A DNA stretch of 64,000 nucleotides from Geranomyces variabilis (Eukaryota; Chytridiomycota; Chytridiomycetes; Spizellomycetales; Powellomycetaceae). A program made the translations under genes and the position numbers. The notes under the pieces were generated by a model that saw nothing but the letters and a program-made list of their open reading frames with translations, was not told the origin of the DNA and made no database searches. Below are positions 38,869 to 51,441 of this stretch, piece after piece; position 1 is the first letter of the stretch, and each line of letters opens with the position of its first letter. The stretch is taken from positions 124,001 through 188,000 of the forward strand of contig JADGJP010000007.1 of assembly GCA_027603065.1 (NCBI GenBank), in the 5' to 3' direction.

Positions 38869-39597
38869 GCGTTGAGCAGCTTGAATATACGATCGATCAC
38901 ATATCCGAATACACATACTTTGAGCAAATGCGTTCATGTCGCATCGCCGCGAGCGGTTGCACTCCGCCTGGCCGCGCAGAGACGCTTTTTGCCTTTTTTC
39001 TTGGCGTGCGCACTTTAAGACGCGGGAACCTTCGGGCCCTCTTTTTTTTTTTATTCTTCACCCGGCCCACACAGTCTGGAAACTGGTCGAACTCTCTCGA
39101 AAAAAAAAACCCCCCCCAGCCGCGGTTTTTTTCTCGAATAATGAGCTTTCTTTTTTTTTCTTTTTCGTCGGCTTTGCAATCGCATCCTCTTGCTTGTGAC
39201 GAATCCACGTCGGGCATGCCACGAGGAAAAGAAGCGTCAACTCTTTTTTCCTCCGAGCGCAGAAAGAAGCCTTTAAGAAGGTTGAAGTCGGAGCTTTTCT
39301 GTGGCTGTGAGCGTGTGGAGCGGTCACATTGCGAATGTGGCGCGTGCGAGTCAGCGTGACCATGACAGCCTCCGAGTCACAGCCTGACAGAGGGGGCGTG
39401 ACGGCCACAAAGTTTAAACCCCCCTCCCTCCCAGTGGCTGTCCGCTGGCTATGCTTGGCCCAGGCCTATAAAAGGAGGACAGAGGAGGCAGAAGGGGGCT
39501 GTCCATCATACGCTTCCGTCTCATCAGTAAAGAACACTTCCAGTCCCTACCTTTCGCTCTCTCGCTTTCGTCTTTCCTTCCCTCGCCCACTCTACCA
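38869..39597. other. Intergenic region with promoter of the small gene
   Basis: 729 bp rich in homopolymer T, A and C runs (39040-39160). The right end holds a TATA box and a pyrimidine-rich leader for the gene at 39598. No gene seen. Confidence 0.5.
39467..39475 (+). promoter_or_regulatory. TATA box (TATAAAAGG)
   Basis: A consensus TATA element 131 bp upstream of the ATG at 39598, followed by a purine-rich start region and a C/T-rich leader. It is the only textbook TATA box close to a start codon noticed in this window. Confidence 0.75.
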
Positions 39598-39810
39598 ATG
39601 GCCAACGTTACCCCTTCGCACCTCGCTTCCTTTGCTCACAAGGGCAACCTTTTGCGCGGCAAGAATGCCGCAAAAGACCTCGATTCGCCTGCCCGCGCGC
39701 CGGCGCCCGTCAAGCTCACGAGGGCTCTGACACGCGAGTCAACCGTCAGCACCGCCAGCAGGAAGAAGAGCGGCCTCCGTGCTCTGTTTTCCTTCGGACC
39801 CTTCAAGTAA
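39598..39810 (+). CDS. Small basic 70-residue protein, unknown
   Basis: Single-exon frame with an ATG in good context (CTACCAATGG), preceded by a clear TATA box and a pyrimidine-rich leader, which argue for a real, strongly expressed gene. The protein is basic and polar, with Ser/Thr/Arg-rich stretches (LTRALTRESTVSTASRKKS) and a C-terminal GLRALFSFGPFK. RESTVS and RKKS could be kinase sites. No signal peptide, membrane helix or known domain is visible, and I do not recognise it. Small TATA-driven genes in fungi are often stress or stage specific; that is inference. Confidence 0.55.
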   Translation: MANVTPSHLASFAHKGNLLRGKNAAKDLDSPARAPAPVKLTRALTRESTVSTASRKKSGLRALFSFGPFK

Positions 39811-40283
39811 GACAGGGCATCAATGCCTTGTCCTGCAAGTTAGTGCGACTCGCTCGCGCGAGAGCAATCCGCTTCCTGGATGCACTCGACGCTCGAGCGG
39901 CCCCCGCCACATCAGCAGCGTCGACAATCCCCTCGCGCGATTGCAGCGTGGTCCTTTCCCATCCCGTCCGGCTCCCAGATATTTTGTTTTTGCGGATTGC
40001 GGTAGCCACCTATGGCCTGCAGAAAGAATCTCCCTGTGTGAAAAGAAGCGACGTTAAACATAAAACGGTTTTTTGCTCGCCGCACCCTTCCCTTTCTTCC
40101 CCCGTTTTGTACATCCAGTGTATAAAAACAAAGACGCTTATCGTGCCGTTTGGCATGCGTCCATAAATGATATGACCAAATGAAATTTAGTTACACAAAT
40201 TATCTCTGACTGAAATCAGACACGTGTGCGAGCTGTGAACTCAAGACACGTGTCGTCTGTCTGTGCGAGCTGTCGGAACACAA
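39811..40283. other. Intergenic region with duplicated ACACGTGT palindromes
   Basis: 473 bp between the small gene and the CFAP47 stop. Its notable feature is the pair of G-box-like palindromes at 40220-40227 and 40246-40253. No gene was supported. Confidence 0.5.
40220..40253. promoter_or_regulatory. Two ACACGTGT palindromes (CACGTG boxes)
   Basis: ACACGTGT occurs at 40220-40227 and 40246-40253, 26 bp apart, each next to a repeated TGCGAGCTGT element (second copy near 40264). CACGTG is the core site of bHLH factors. Here it lies downstream of CFAP47, so the target gene is unclear. Confidence 0.45.
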
Positions 40284-43200
40284 TCACGCTTCAATTCCTC
40301 TATCGTCAGCGTGCCTGGCAGCCCTCGCGACAGTTGGTTTTATGGCGTTTTCTCGAATAAAGTTGCGAGGTGTCCGCGACAAAACTGTCGGCTTGGCCAG
40401 GCGTTCTGCGGCTATGACACTGGTGCCTGCGGTGTGGCGGCCGGACATGGCGCGCGATGATGACACTGGGCTGTATGATCGTGTGAGGCTTGAAGCCGGG
40501 GTTACGCCACGAAGTTCAAATGTCCAGGATATGTCTTCGCACTTTGATGACGCAAAATAAAGAAGAAACCAGGAATTATCAGTTGTGGGTTGCGAATTTA
40601 GCCTTCACGTTCCGCACAATTCTTTACCTCGACCACAAGAATCCCGATGGTTGTTTTTCCGTACTCGCGCGCCCTGTACCCCACCACAAAAGTGTTGCCG
40701 TCCTCTCCTCTGCGCTCCTCTGGAACTAGCACGCCTTCGCGCGGAATCACGGCAAACTCGCCACGGCCGGCCTCTTCCACTCGTCCGGTAAAGAAGGCGC
40801 GGAAGGGCCGGTCATATGACACGGCGCTGCGGATGGTGAATGACACGCATGAGAGCTTGTTCAGCGCGCCCTCAATGACAATTGTGTCGTCGAGAGATGG
40901 CGGATGCGAGAGTAGACGGATGGTACTGCGCCATGTGCTCGATGTCGAAGGGTGCGTGATGAATAGATGCAGAGTGACTGTTGCCGGCCGTGGAGGTGTC
41001 CAGTTTGCCTGCGTACCAGATGCACAAGAAGTCAGTCAGCCCTATCAATAACTGAGTACAAACAGCATCTGTGTCTATTACCTTAAAACGAACGACTGCA
41101 ACATCACCGGAGGCTTTGCTATCGACAAGCGATAGTTGCAATGCCTCAACTGCCTCAGCTTCAATCTCACGATCCGCTTGGCTACCGTGATTCCTCAAAG
41201 CTGCTGTCGCATCGGCAACAGGCACCACGCGGAAAGTGAAAGGCGGAGATCCGACAGCTTCTGAGTCATCGCTGGGCTCTAAAGCAGTGTCCTCGCTCCC
41301 CGCCGCATCCGATTCTGAAACAAAGCCAGGCAGCGAGAGCTCGATCTCACGCTCCAGAGTCTCCCGACTGCGAGTCTCGAGAATGAATGGTGCAGTTCCC
41401 AGAGTACGCTCCGGAATGCCCTGAAGCGGTCACTGTCAGCATCTTATGACTCGCAGCATACAAACTAGGCACGTCATTAGAAAATACCTTTATAGGATAC
41501 ACCCAGGTGAACCCAGCGGCGCCTTCCATCTTGATGACAATCTTGGCCTTGTGGCCCACCATTCGCGCAGGGCGGAACATGAAAGGTACCATGACGCTTT
41601 GCAGGCCTTCCACCGAGATCTTCTTCTGCCTATTGTGGACAAGGCTGAACTCGGTGCCGCTTTGCTCTAACGTAATGGTAACTGGTATTCCGTCCGGCAG
41701 CGGGTTTGTAAACGTGATGCTGGATGTTGATGGATTCTCCAGCTGCGATGTGATTACCGTTGGCTCGAAAGGTGTTGGTTTTTCTCCTTGACCCTGACAG
41801 CCAGCAGAAAAAAGAGATCAGGACCTCGAGCTCAAACGCTGGCAGGCTCTTCATCGTACCTGCACGTAAAACACAAAGTCGCCAATATCTGTGCTAGACA
41901 CTTTGATAATTCCACGGACAGTCTCCGTCAACGAAGTCGGCCAAAAGACGAGCTGCATGTCCGCCGACTCCCGTGCTGGAACTGTGATCTGCAGCTCGGT
42001 ACATGGATCCTCGGAGGGCCCTCCACGAACGGAGTCCGCCGCCGGTGGATACGCGAGCTGGAACTCGCTCGCGTTCGACAGCACTACCGATAACGTCACG
42101 GGCTTGTCCAATGGATTGCGAAGTGGTACTATGCAGGAGCAAGATTTCCCAAGCGGGCACAACATGGGTGCGAGCTCCATCGGCGGACCTTCGTTCGCGG
42201 AAAGGGAGAGATTGTACCAAAACTCGCCGACGTCTTCGCTATAAAATTTGATCGTGCCGGTACCCTGCATCTTGAGCATTGGGTGGAACGTCAAGCAGTA
42301 CACCTTTTCGCTTTTTGCTGGAATAATGAGTTGATTCTCGCCGGAAAGACCGTTTCCCACTATTTGAGCAACGAAGTTAACGTCTTTATCCAATGGGTTG
42401 TGTAGCGGGATGTCGAGTAGAATAGGCTGTCGGACGGTGGTCTCAACAGGTATTGTTTCTTCCGCGGCTGGAGGATGCACCTGCAACGAGAGCAAATACC
42501 ATATGTAGCTTCCTTCTGCAATGTTGGTGAATGTCACGACTGCTCGCTCGACAGAGCCAGACCGGCGAGGCTGAACAACCAACTCATAAGCGGAGGTGTG
42601 ACCCGCAGGCACGCGTATTGTGGGCGCCCCGGCAGAGAACGGAAGATCCGTCGTGACGTCGAATTCGATGTCCTGCTCGGTCGCGTTATGAACATTAAAT
42701 TTCTCGACCATCTGCGACAAACATGCCGTTGGAATGCGTTTGGTAAGTTTTTTGTTGCTTCGCATATATGACGATATGGGAAACATACCCTTTCTCGGAC
42801 TCGACAGGCCAGGTTCCGTGTACCCGCAGGGGCCGGATCCAGCCCGATGCCACGCAGCGTGTACACGTGCTTTTGTGCAGTTTGCAAGTTTGACAGTGTC
42901 AGCACTGCGGCGCTCTCGCCAGCTTTCTGCGGGGCGAACGACACGGTATAGTTTGTCGTCCCGCGCGCATGCACAGTCAAAGTGTTTGGTCCCGTGAATT
43001 GCTTGGACCCTTGCATCTGGGCTTTCACGGACCAGTCTTCATCGGTGCGGTTGACGATTGGGATGTCTTGCAGCACTGTTTGGCGGGCCGGCACTGCGAA
43101 CTGAAGAGTCGCCCGCGATCCTTCAGAAATGGCAACCGCGTTGATGGAATACAAGCGTATGTCGGAGGAGTCTAAACATGTGAGTAGTATCCGGGCGGTG

Positions 43201-46200
43201 TACTTTCCAGGATTCTTCGGGTGGAACACGATTGGCAGGTCCGTATGGCTATAATCGGCAGACACGTGCTTCTTGTCCTTGTTCTCAACGGGAGGCTTGA
43301 TGGTAATCTCTGACGGGCCCTTGAACATATTGGAAGAATATTCAACCTTGAACCGCATCGCTTTCCGCACGCTGAGTGGTCCGTCCGCATTCAGATTGTC
43401 GGTACTGCCCTTTCGGTTCTTTCGCGCCTTACCACCGAGAACATGTTGTACGGCTTTTTCTCGCGCGGCATTTACGAGCGACACACGGAACGACTTTTCC
43501 AGCGGCTCTCCGGATTTGGCTGTCCAGGACGCGGTTTCCGTCGGATGCGGCGTCAGCCCACGTCCAACAATCTGGTACGCGAATTCGCCCACATTCTCGT
43601 CGATAAAATGAATTGTACAGGTGTGCGAGCCAAGGACGAAAGGCAGGAATGTGATTGGCAACGCGCCGGATTGGTTGCCATCAAGCGCAATCTCATGCGA
43701 CTGGGTTTGGAATGACGGCGGGTTGCTCTCATGCTCGGAACCGTGCGTTTCGCTCAAATTGATTTTGAACCGTCCCCGCACTGAGAAGGGGTTGATAACC
43801 TCAATTTCGGTAGTGCTCGGCGGAGTTGCGTACACGACGCCTTCGACTTTGACGACTCGCGTTGGAACTGCATCTGCGACTTCGCTGCGGAGATCGAACA
43901 CAAGCAAGCTTGCACAGTTAAGACCCAGCTTCTTACTGCGTAGAATCAGGCTTCCCGTTGCGGAACGGCAAAAGCGGCTTTTAAACTCGACAGGTAGTCG
44001 AACGGTGCTCTTCGGTCCGATGCTCACGGCTTGACCCGCCGAGCCAGCTTCCGGAACGATGAAATCGCTGACTCCTCTCAGTTCAGGCACATACGTCAAC
44101 GTCCTGGAGCTCGGATTAGCCAGCTCGATCTCGCGCCGAACCTGCACATTCAGTTTGCATTTAAACTCGACAAGCCCCTTTGGGACAAATGCCGGCAGCG
44201 TCTGGTATAGAAACAGCGTAAGCAAGAACGCGTTCATTTTCCCAATCAGACCACCCTCGCGCATTCTGGTCAGACTATTCAACGCGGTCTGGAATCCGGG
44301 GAATAGATTTGCAAGCGTTGACTGCACACCGACTTGCGTAGCATGGGTTGTGTCGTCGACGGGTTCAGTGTCTTTCAGATGTCGGAAAGTTGTTTCCCGC
44401 AGATTTGGGATGTGAGCGCAAAATAAATGCGCGAGAGCTACATCGCCGTGAAATTCTGTGGCCGCAAAGCTGGTGTACGGACGCGCCTTGCCGGTCATCT
44501 GATACAATAAAACGCTTGAGAAATTCGAAGCGGGGACACTTTGCTCTGAGCGTCAAGTTCACCTTACCCTCCAGGAATGAAACGCGATCCAGCGCAACAG
44601 AGCATTCTCGCAGCTCGACCGCGCTTTTGACAACGGCTGCCAGTCCATGGTCATTTCTGCTTTATCCACTCCGGGCAGCGTGCGAAGTTGGCGCAGCGTC
44701 ACCGGCAAAGCGACAAATACGCGGACTATCTGCAAAAGCAGCGTGCACCAGGTGTCCTTGGATATCGCGGAATAGAATTGCTCTATCTTCTGCTTGTAGT
44801 CCTGATGCTCTTCGTAGATTGGCGTTCCAATGTCTCGTTTCTGTCGAGCATTCAGAATTAGGGCGTGACGCGAGGGAATTCGGTTTGTGCAAGCTCTTTA
44901 CCTGCTGTGCGAGGTTCAACTGCTGTAAGAGTTTGTACTCGTCAAACGAAAGCAGGAATTCCGGCTTGATAGCACTAATGAGTGCGCCCATGCTCGATAA
45001 ATACGTCAAGATTTCGATGTTTTGCGTGTTAAGGGTTCGTAGCTGATCCTCACTCGTGGCTGCAGGGTTCGACGTATGCGGTGGTGCGACTCGGCGACCG
45101 CTGATGGAGTGAACCAGGTCGTGCAAGAATTGGCCACGCGAACTGACAATTTCGGACGGAAACGCTTTCGCAGCCTGCGGATGCGGGTATATATCAGCCT
45201 ATCGTTGATCGACTCCACCGTGTCAAAGGCCACGGGATGTCTACGCACCCCAGGCAAAGATATATGATCCTCCAGCCAATGAATCAGCGTCTCGCCTGTA
45301 CTCGTTAGTAACGACTCCACAGATGACAAGTCCGGCCCATGCTCCAAAGGTATTCCCGACGGCGTCTTGAATGGCCGCGGTCCATTGAGAATGCGGTTTC
45401 TGAGTTAGTAGTAAGGGCAAATGCTTTGTTAGCAAGCCATACTTAGAACAAATAGAGTGTCTAGGGACACATACGAAAACTGAATTTACCAATGCACCTT
45501 TTTTGGTTATCCGTGAGCGTGTCCGGGACGACTTCTCGGTCCATGTTTAACCACTTGTAGGACTGTAATGTCAGGAGCGACGTGTCGCTCGTGCCATGCA
45601 CGGGTAGATAGAACGCCCTGCGTCCGTCATTCGATATCCTCAGTTTTGTGGTGAAACTCAGCGGCATGTCAGCGCTACCAACAAAACGTGCGACAACGGT
45701 CAGCTTTTCGCCGTCACTTTTGAGAAGCTTGCCCTCTGGAAACGACAGCTCGAGTAGTCCGCTGATCTCATCTGGGATGACCTCGCGTATTTCGGTGCGC
45801 TCGCAGCCGTAGTTAATTATCGAGAACACGGCCGTGCTTGCCACGCCGGCTGGGGTGATGGGCAGAAAAATCTCAGGCGGATCGAATGCCAGAGAAGGTT
45901 CCACGCCGAATCCTTGGAGCGGCACATGCAGCAGAGGCTTAGGACCAAGATAATCCACATGCAAAGGCACATTGACTTCGAAAAGGCCCGTGCTCTCTGG
46001 CTGAAATGTCACTGTAACAGACTGTGTTGCGCCAGATTCAAGAACATTTCGCCATGGGTCAATCTTGAAGACCTTCTCAGCGCTATCCAACGGATCCAGG
46101 TCAAACCACCATTCCATGGGGGCTTTGCTTTCGTTTGTGAGGATCAGAGTCTCCTTGGACGCGCTCTTAAGATGCGACACCGAATGACCATCGCCGCGAT

Positions 46201-49200
46201 GTACCACGCGGTTCTTGAAGTCGATTACGGATCTTGAAATGTGAAGTGGCGACTGCATACCTTCTGCTTCGATGCGGATCGTTGGCACGGACGTGGAGCC
46301 GATCAGATACAGCGATAAATCAAAGTCGTAGCGAGCCACCCGCGTAGGTACAAAGACAATCTCTGCAACGATATCCTCGCCCGCAGGTACCTCGATCAAA
46401 AATATCTTTCCCGTACGGTTATGGTCAGATCGTGCACGCTTCCACGTACAATTGTCGAAGTTATAAAGGATGTGGTCAATGCCAAGCGACTGAATAAGGT
46501 GGCTGTTTTTTGCTGGCGATTCCACTTCCTTAATGCGGCGGTGCCGAGCGGATGTCGTGCGCGGGCGAGGCACCGGCGTCGATACTTTCCGCGCGGTTAA
46601 GACCGAAGCATCCCGTAACTTCACCTCAAAATCATGAAAGTCGCGCAAGTCAATGACAACGCCAGCCGACACACTTCCCTTGTTGGTCATGATCACGCGC
46701 TTGGTGCCCGACGAGCCAATCACGGTTCCTTTGCCAAGATCCCCATATGTGACATCAAAAACCACTTCGGGAACCTGTGCTTCGTACTTGTATGGCACGC
46801 GGATAACCCGGCCACCTCCAACCGTAGTGACGATTGCTGTCTCTTCAATCAAGCCAGGAACGGTGGGGACGCATTGAAGGGCGAGCTCTACTGCAGAAGC
46901 AGCTGGAATGGTTCCGCTTTTAGGCTCCACGTGAGCTTCAGAGCGCGCTTGTTGAGATTCATTGCGGGCGGTAAATACCGCAGGATTTACCGAATTGTTT
47001 TTGATTTTGATGCGCCCAAAGCCTGTCTGCATGGCGTCGGATTTTGCGCTGTCAATTCGGAATACCGTGGCGTACAGTAGATTTAGCAACGCCAGTGCAC
47101 CGAGCGACGACGGATACCCGACCGACAGCAGGCCAAGATCAACTGCGCCTTGTTTAGCAGGCGAAACCAAGACGCAATGCGAAGCTGGGGTACTGCCTTT
47201 GCAGTGCAATGTAAGCGTTTGGGCCACTTTTCGCGTCTTCTGGTCCAGGACTTGCATGACTAGCTCTGCCTCGTCGACCGCCTTGATACCCGGCAAGTAG
47301 CTAATATTTAGCTTGATACTTCCTTTTGGCGGAACTATGCCGGAGGCCGGATGGACCAAAAATCGCCCTTCTAAATGCGCGTCTCCGTGCTTTCCGTCTG
47401 TGGGTACCACCCACTCAAATCCGGCCTCGTAGTTTCCCGTATTCTTGACGACAATCTCATGTTCGGCGCCCGTTGGCATCTTTGAGGCCTCGTGGGCCCC
47501 ACGGCTTGGATCGACTTCTAAGCTCAATGTGCGGATTCCGAGCTCAAGCGCAACGGGCACTACCTCCACGCGCACAGGCAAAGAGTACTTGTAGCGCCCA
47601 TTTACAATGTACGTGATCTTACGTTCAAGCACGCCCGACGTGTGTGAACACAAGCGCACTTCGAATCCGGCAACGGTCATTGGCGCGATGATTTGATGCG
47701 AAGGATACACTTCAATGTCAGATGAGGTGGCCGTATGAGACCCGTCAATGCTGATTGTAATGTGAATTGGCTGTCCGCTCGGCAGCGCATTCAGCAGATT
47801 CAGCGGCGCACTATTGATAGAATGCGAGGTCACCTTGCCAAAGTCAATCGATCCGCGGGCGGCATAAATATTGGCAAGATCGGCGCCGCTAAGCGGGGTA
47901 TCAAACCCAGAAGCGGCTGCGGTTGAAGGCGGAAGGTCTACTATCTGCGTCTTCTCTCTGTGAAATGCTGGCTCCAGTAACTGCTCGAACAGCGCATGCA
48001 GCTTGCGGATGTCTGTTTTATCGCCGGTTGCGTGGCGGCCGCCAGGTTTGGTTACTCCTTCCCTGGCTGGCGAGAGGCCAAACTTTTGTGATACGTTTGA
48101 AGTAAACGGCGCTAAACCCTTCATGAAGTCTACGGGCTCTGGAGGCAGCAAGCCGTTGTCACTGTCAACCTCGAGCAATGCCTCGGCCAGATCTAGAGTC
48201 TCGACGTCCATGTCAACACCATCGTTTCCCAATCGATGCGTTCGTATATCATGCACACGCTGCGCTCTGCGCTCGCGCAGATATCTTGTATATTGCGCGC
48301 GGTGGGCAACGTCTTGACGCTTGGAGCTTGTTGCCGCTGCAGCGAGCGACGAGTCGGGGTCGATCAGGGACTGCGGGTCGCTGCCGTAGCGACTGACAGG
48401 ATCCCTAATTGTTGTAGTAGCCCAGTCGGCCATGTCGGTGCGATTCTCCGTCGTGACGCTCTGCTCCGGGTGCAGTCGTGGATGATTGATGATATGTGCG
48501 TGGTGGCGAAAAGAGTCATTTGAGCTGGCGACGCAGGCTCCGAGGAGCTTGAGAGGGATTTGCTCAAACACCTTATGACTCTCAAACCGGACGTCCCCCA
48601 TGCTGTCGCTTTGCATGGCCGTTGTTTTGATGGCACACAGCAGTCTAGTTTTGAAATTTCCGAGCTGATTTGGTCGAAAAGTAATCCGCAGAGTAGTTGA
48701 CTCTTGAGCACCTACCACGCCGGATGGCGGGTCTGCATGGAATTGCGCAACGGGTGATAGGGAATAAGCGAACGGTAAATCCGAGCTGTCGTTACGCAAG
48801 GTCAGTTCGGTTACGACCCGCTCGCCGAGAGCGACTGCTCGGAACCTGATTATGCGGTCAGATATTCGCGCAAGGATTGGGCAAGCGACGCCCTTTAGCT
48901 CGATATGAATGGGATGCTCGCCAACGGTTTCGGCTGGATGGGCGGAAGAATTGACTACTTTGAGCTCCATGGGGACGTGGAACCTGCGGGAATCTGGTGG
49001 TTGCTGCGTGGATTTGAACCCGTTTGGCATGACCGGGGCTCGTGGCGAGAATGAGAATACCACCGGTACTGACTGAAACGGCTGAATGATGCCCTCAGAA
49101 GGTTGTACGGTCAGGGCAAAAAGGGCAGCGTCGGGATCTCCCGCCGAGGGCTCCTCGCCGCAATAAGCCGATATACCCAAAGCTTCGCGGATCTTCGGAC

Positions 49201-50325
49201 CTGGCACCGTGGGCTTATTCTCGCCGGCATGAGTAATAACCCTAAAAGGTAGGACTTATCAGCCTGTGCCACTGAAACAAAAATCCAAATATACGCAACT
49301 CACCATCGCACCGGGTCAGGTCCTCGGTTCTCCAGCTGTGTATGCAGCGTTGCAACCTGTGAATAATACACCGTGCCGAAATCCACGCTTCTCGGATCAA
49401 GGTGTTTAGAGGTCTTGGCATCCAGGAACGCCAGCTTGTGGTCAATTACATTGGCCCGCAAGGCCACGGTGGTATTGTGTTTTCGCGCTGTTGACGAGCG
49501 TGGTACATCGTTTTCCAGTTCGACTTGGAGATATTGCGAAAACTCTCCGACACTCTGGGGTCGGAACTCGACCTTGATCTGCCCTTCCACGGTAATAAGT
49601 GACTTATCGCTTGCATTTGTGGCAGCTTCCGGATGTGCGAGCGGTGTCGAGCCAACATCGTGCTCGGCGCTTAGTGTCAATCGAGCGGGCGACACACGGA
49701 TGGGTAGGTCGGGGTCGCAAACAACCTTGACCCGAGCTTTCCGCTGACCGACATTCTTGACGCTAACATAACCTGTCAACCACTCGGCGTTCGGGTTAAA
49801 TGCCGCTGTTCCAAAATCGAGTTCTGCATCCACTTCCAGTCGAGGGCCGGCGGGAAACGCTTCCAGGTCGACAACCATGTCTGGATCTCCCTCCGCGACT
49901 ATCGTGAGTTTATCTGTATACTGCAACAGCGTTGGGTCCTCTCCATCTCGTGGCTGAATTCCCGGAAGTTGCGGTGCGATAAAATCCACTTCCACCTCAA
50001 TGTCCAGCCCTGGAGCGACGGCCTGCCAGCTTTTCGGGCCAGTCTTCACTCGGAAACGCTTCCCTCCGGGATATTGAAATGCAATCCGCTTGACTCTTCG
50101 GGTCAAGTTCGTGACTCTAATTGTCCGTGTATGTACGGTGCCAGGGGCATAGTCCGAAATGACGATGCGTTGGGGAAACACTCGCAACGAATAGAATGTC
50201 TCGGCGAGGTTTTGGTCCCTCTGAAGGGCGGCAAGCGACGAGCGACTACTGACGGCAATGAGCGAGGTGAACGGAGTGACCCGAGTCCCTTTAGCGGCGT
50301 CTCCCCCTGTGAGATTCCAGGACAT
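40284..50325 (-). CDS. CFAP47: Cilia- and flagella-associated protein 47 (CFAP47)
   Basis: Giant axonemal protein needed for flagellar motility. Eleven exons, 50325-49304, 49241-45498, 45399-45249, 45198-44902, 44840-44568, 44498-42789, 42711-41860, 41793-41488, 41420-41082, 41008-40628 and 40541-40284, splice in phase to about 3,110 residues; human CFAP47 has about 3,190. It contains many immunoglobulin-like ASH/MSP-type repeats (recurring VTFQPESTGLFEVNV and FHPMLKMQGTGTIKFYSEDV patterns) and, near residue 1815, a calponin-homology domain starting CENALLRWIAFH. The last repeat ends WTFELRGVTP, followed by a basic tail. Two introns needed judgement: the donor at 45497 (GTGCAT) and the 50-nt intron 45248-45199. 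Head to head with IFT22. Confidence 0.92.
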
Positions 50326-50509
50326 GTTTTAGGAGGCGCGAGGGTAATCTTTCGAGCTTGTGAAGGTTGACAATTTTTCGACAGGTCTCTCGATCGTTCG
50401 AACGACGGAGCGGACTTGCTGATGTAATTGAACCTGTGTAACACGACAGCCTGCTGCGCGCGCGGCGGTGGACTGAACGTGTCCTATTTTTCGACAGCTA
50501 ACCGCGAAT
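50326..50509. promoter_or_regulatory. Bidirectional flagellar-gene promoter with a 12-bp duplication
   Basis: The 184 bp between CFAP47 and IFT22 contain ATTTTTCGACAG twice in the same orientation, at 50373-50384 and 50486-50497, each close to one gene start. No X-box (RFX) consensus was recognised. The repeat is a candidate flagellar-gene element; this is inference. Confidence 0.5.
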
Positions 50510-51284
50510 ATGAGTACGAAACTCACCACGTTCATCGTCGGGCCGCCACGGACGGGAAAAACATGCATCAGCAACCACCTTGCCGATTTGACAGAGAGTC
50601 TTGGCGACCGTCAGTATCATCCGACGCAGGGAGTGAGGTACACGCATAAAGTCCCACCTTTCCGCCGTTGCTTCTTTCTAACCTGATGGTCTTTGCAATC
50701 AGAATTTTAGAATTCGATAGATCCATACCAGTAAACGGCAAAGCAGTTGAAGTTGCATGCGAAGTGTGGGACTGCAGCGGAGACTCAAGGTATGCGCCGA
50801 CCTGGCCTGGGCTCCTTGTCCCCAGGATATCGCGATTTGTTGACATGGCGGCTTCATGCAGATTCCATGCGTCTTGGCCGGCTCTCGCATCGTCCGCAAA
50901 CGCAGTAATTTTCGTTACCTCACCAGACACGCGCGAGCGTGACTTAGATGCATGGTAAAACGGCGAAACGTGGTGCGCGGGATCAATATTGGGCAGCACT
51001 GGATATTAACTGCGTCCCTCCACAGGCAAAATCTGTTCCCAGCCCTGGCGCCTCAGCAAATGGCCGTGTTTTCCCATTCATACGTTGGAGGTGGAAGCGC
51101 CAACTCCAAGGGCGCAAGGTTCCGTCCCCTTTCTACCTCTCCGCTCGCCAAAGTTGCGGTCCTGCAGACGTCGTTAGAAACAGATCCCGATGCTATCAGG
51201 AAAGAGTTTGACGAGCTGCAGGCTGCCTCTTACTCTTTATACCGCGAAAGCGCCGAGAAGGAGGAGGCCCGGCTCATGGCTTGA
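50510..51284 (+). CDS. IFT22: Intraflagellar transport protein 22 (IFT22/RABL5)
   Basis: Rab-like GTPase subunit of the IFT-B complex that carries cargo along the flagellum. Four exons, 50510-50637, 50703-50789, 50862-50954 and 51026-51284, give 188 residues (about 185 in animals). The P-loop GPPRTGKT is at residues 11-18; the conserved PTQGVRILEF and VWDCSGDSRFHASWPAL (switch II region, WDCGGD in animals) follow; the C-terminal helix ETDPDAIRKEFDELQA matches the family's EDDPEEIRMEF region. Two strong candidates for retained introns lie around 50790 and 50955, but the spliced reading fits the family. Confidence 0.95.
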
Positions 51285-51441
51285 AGTGGTGGGATTATCA
51301 AATTACAACAAAAAATGTACATATGGCGGACCCACAACTACTGAGCCGCGTGCGTCGTGCGACGCCCACAAAAAGAGTATGTACAGTACCGTGAGGAGGA
51401 GGATGATGGCAGGAGAATTAGGCCACCCGGTGTGCCGCATC

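Noticed and set aside
39040-39160. Runs of T, A and C suggesting a retroposon tail or low-complexity insertion
   Set aside because: No flanking target-site repeats or coding remnant; simplest reading is ordinary intergenic low-complexity DNA.
40342-40560. 72-codon plus-strand frame
   Set aside because: Overlaps the last CFAP47 exon on the opposite strand, which is supported by the WTFELRG ending.
45900-48520. Several plus-strand frames of 60-150 codons inside CFAP47
   Set aside because: They lie antisense to one continuous 3.7-kb CFAP47 exon and have no similarity to known proteins.
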